Assembly (NCBI GenBank): GCA_020056205.1 | Contig: JAGVIF010000274.1 | Span: 1 to 6,126, forward strand | Source of the DNA: Lentisphaeria bacterium | GTDB lineage: Bacteria; Verrucomicrobiota; Lentisphaeria; Victivallales; GWF2-50-93 | Length of the DNA stretch: 6,126 nucleotides | Reading direction: 5' to 3' | Translations under genes and position numbers: made by a program | Notes under the pieces: generated by a model | Told to the model about the DNA's origin: nothing | The model's database searches: none | Seen by the model: only the letters and a program-made list of their open reading frames with translations | Shown: piece by piece, positions 5,830-6,126 of the stretch | Layout of the letters: every line of letters begins with the position of its first letter | Numbering within the stretch: position 1 is the stretch's first letter

Positions 5830-5863
5830 GAACGGATTTCGCATTTTATTTCTTGTATACGTT

Positions 5864-5886
5864 CAGTAAAAGGATAGGGTTTACTG
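5864..5886. repeat. Small hairpin with 7-bp perfect stem
   Basis: CAGTAAA (5864-5870) pairs with TTTACTG (5880-5886) across a 9-nt purine-rich loop when read on the plus strand. It lies just outside the MITE-like unit. It could be an operator-type palindrome or part of the repeat cluster. There is no T-tract, and no function can be assigned. Confidence 0.4.
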
Positions 5887-5909
5887 CACTTATACCCCTG
5901 TTATTACCC

Positions 5910-5923
5910 GGCGCTTCGGCGCT
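5910..5923 (+). repeat. GC-rich hairpin with TTCG tetraloop
   Basis: GGCGC (5910-5914) and GCGCT (5919-5923) pair around TTCG. This gives a C(UUCG)G tetraloop, one of the most stable RNA loops, when read on the plus strand; the outermost pair is G-U. No clean T-run follows on the plus strand (TCCGTTT), so a terminator role is doubtful. On the minus strand the loop reads CGAA. Confidence 0.45.
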
Positions 5924-5978
5924 TCCGTTTACCTACATTTTGCGTTTGAGCAGCGCCGCGTAGGTGCATCGTTTATTA

Positions 5979-6089
5979 TCAAAAACTTAGTTTAAATTCG
6001 GCTGATTGAACCGCAAAACTCAGGCTTACATTAGCCGCCAAAAATACATTTTCAAACACGTGATCTGATTTTTTTTGAATTTCCACCAT
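5979..6089 (-). CDS. Doubtful 36-codon reading frame with an outer-membrane-like C-terminus
   Basis: A short minus-strand frame opens with ATG at 6089 and ends at TGA (5981-5979), followed in frame by two more stops (TAA TAA). An in-frame TAA lies 31 nt upstream of the ATG, so the frame is not simply the open end of a gene crossing the window edge. No Shine-Dalgarno is evident before the ATG. The last residues, VSLSFAVQSAEFKLSF, alternate hydrophobic and polar side chains and end in Phe, as in the closing strand of outer-membrane beta-barrels. It may be the decayed 3' end of an upstream gene, a small protein, or chance. I cannot assign a function. Confidence 0.2.
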   Translation of the reverse strand: MVEIQKKSDHVFENVFLAANVSLSFAVQSAEFKLSF

Positions 6090-6126
6090 TTTGGAGACGG
6101 GCGTCTGAAATCTACCTGCTTATACG

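Larger units (their letters stand above)
5692..5850. repeat. MITE-like 159-bp unit with perfect 15-bp terminal inverted repeats
   Basis: AATAAAATGCGAAAT (5692-5706) recurs as the exact reverse complement at 5836-5850. The unit is flanked on both sides by TCT (5689-5691 and 5851-5853), compatible with a 3-bp target duplication, although three bases can match by chance. It has no coding capacity and holds two further structured blocks (5699-5750 and 5774-5829). Size, terminal repeats and lack of genes fit a miniature inverted-repeat transposable element or a related non-autonomous palindromic repeat. No transposase is in the window, so the mobility of this unit is inference. Confidence 0.6.
5584..6126. 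other. Operon-upstream region without a convincing gene, rich in inverted repeats
   Basis: About 540 bases precede the operon. The region is AT-rich and contains a series of inverted repeats, listed separately, that nearly abut from 5596 to 5850. Smaller hairpins follow at 5864-5886 and 5910-5923, with a weak 6-bp pair at 5931-5936/5960-5965. The operon promoter should be here, on the minus strand, but I could not pick a -35/-10 pair with confidence. No tRNA, rRNA or recognised riboswitch is visible. The right end shows no adapter sequence. Confidence 0.7.

Noticed and set aside
5608..5903. Direct repeat CCCCTGTTA at 5608-5616 and 5895-5903 as a 9-bp target duplication around the whole repeat cluster
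   Set aside because: A single 9-bp match within a region this size can arise by chance, and no inverted ends lie next to the two copies.
5584..6126. CRISPR array or riboswitch as explanation of the repeats
   Set aside because: The repeats are inverted and each unit differs. There are no regularly spaced direct repeats, and I see no conserved riboswitch core.

Overview
The window reads as one end of a contig from an uncultured, diderm (Gram-negative-type) bacterium. Every supported protein gene lies on the minus strand, and together they look like a single operon. Two products have export signal peptides and predicted periplasmic tetratricopeptide (TPR)-like helices. Three more form an ExbB/TolQ-ExbD/TolR proton-motive-force motor. 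A large TPR protein, a second secreted helical protein, ExbB with a cleavable-looking signal peptide and two ExbD copies is an arrangement I associate with Planctomycetota/Verrucomicrobiota/Lentisphaerota/Omnitrophota-type genomes. That placement is an inference from gene style; no marker gene here proves it.

Layout in transcription order, right to left. Positions 6126-5584 are about 540 bases without a convincing gene, dense in inverted repeats: a composite long hairpin (5596-5690), a 159-bp MITE-like unit with perfect 15-bp inverted ends (5692-5850) that contains a hairpin and a three-arm cloverleaf, two smaller hairpins, and a doubtful 36-codon reading frame (5979-6089). Then come a 940-residue TPR protein (5577-2755), a 384-residue secreted helical protein (2758-1604), ExbB (1548-694), ExbD copy 1 (673-248), and ExbD copy 2 (251 to the left edge, incomplete).

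The genes are tightly packed. TPR gene/second gene and exbD1/exbD2 overlap by 4 bp in an ATGA arrangement. exbB follows a 55-nt gap with a strong Shine-Dalgarno, and exbD1 follows a 20-nt gap. Co-transcription and translational coupling are therefore likely. The expected mechanism is that ExbB and the ExbDs form an inner-membrane proton channel whose conserved residues (Thr195, Glu223 and Thr228 of ExbB; Asp20 of both ExbDs) are all present. The motor would do mechanical work in the periplasm on or through the TPR proteins. No TonB, TolA or Pal gene is in view; one could lie beyond the truncated left end.

An important artefact: bases 1-15 are identical to the 3' end of the Illumina read-1 adapter. 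The apparent TAA stop of the second ExbD uses the last adapter base, so that protein is cut off by the contig end and is not a natural 78-residue protein.
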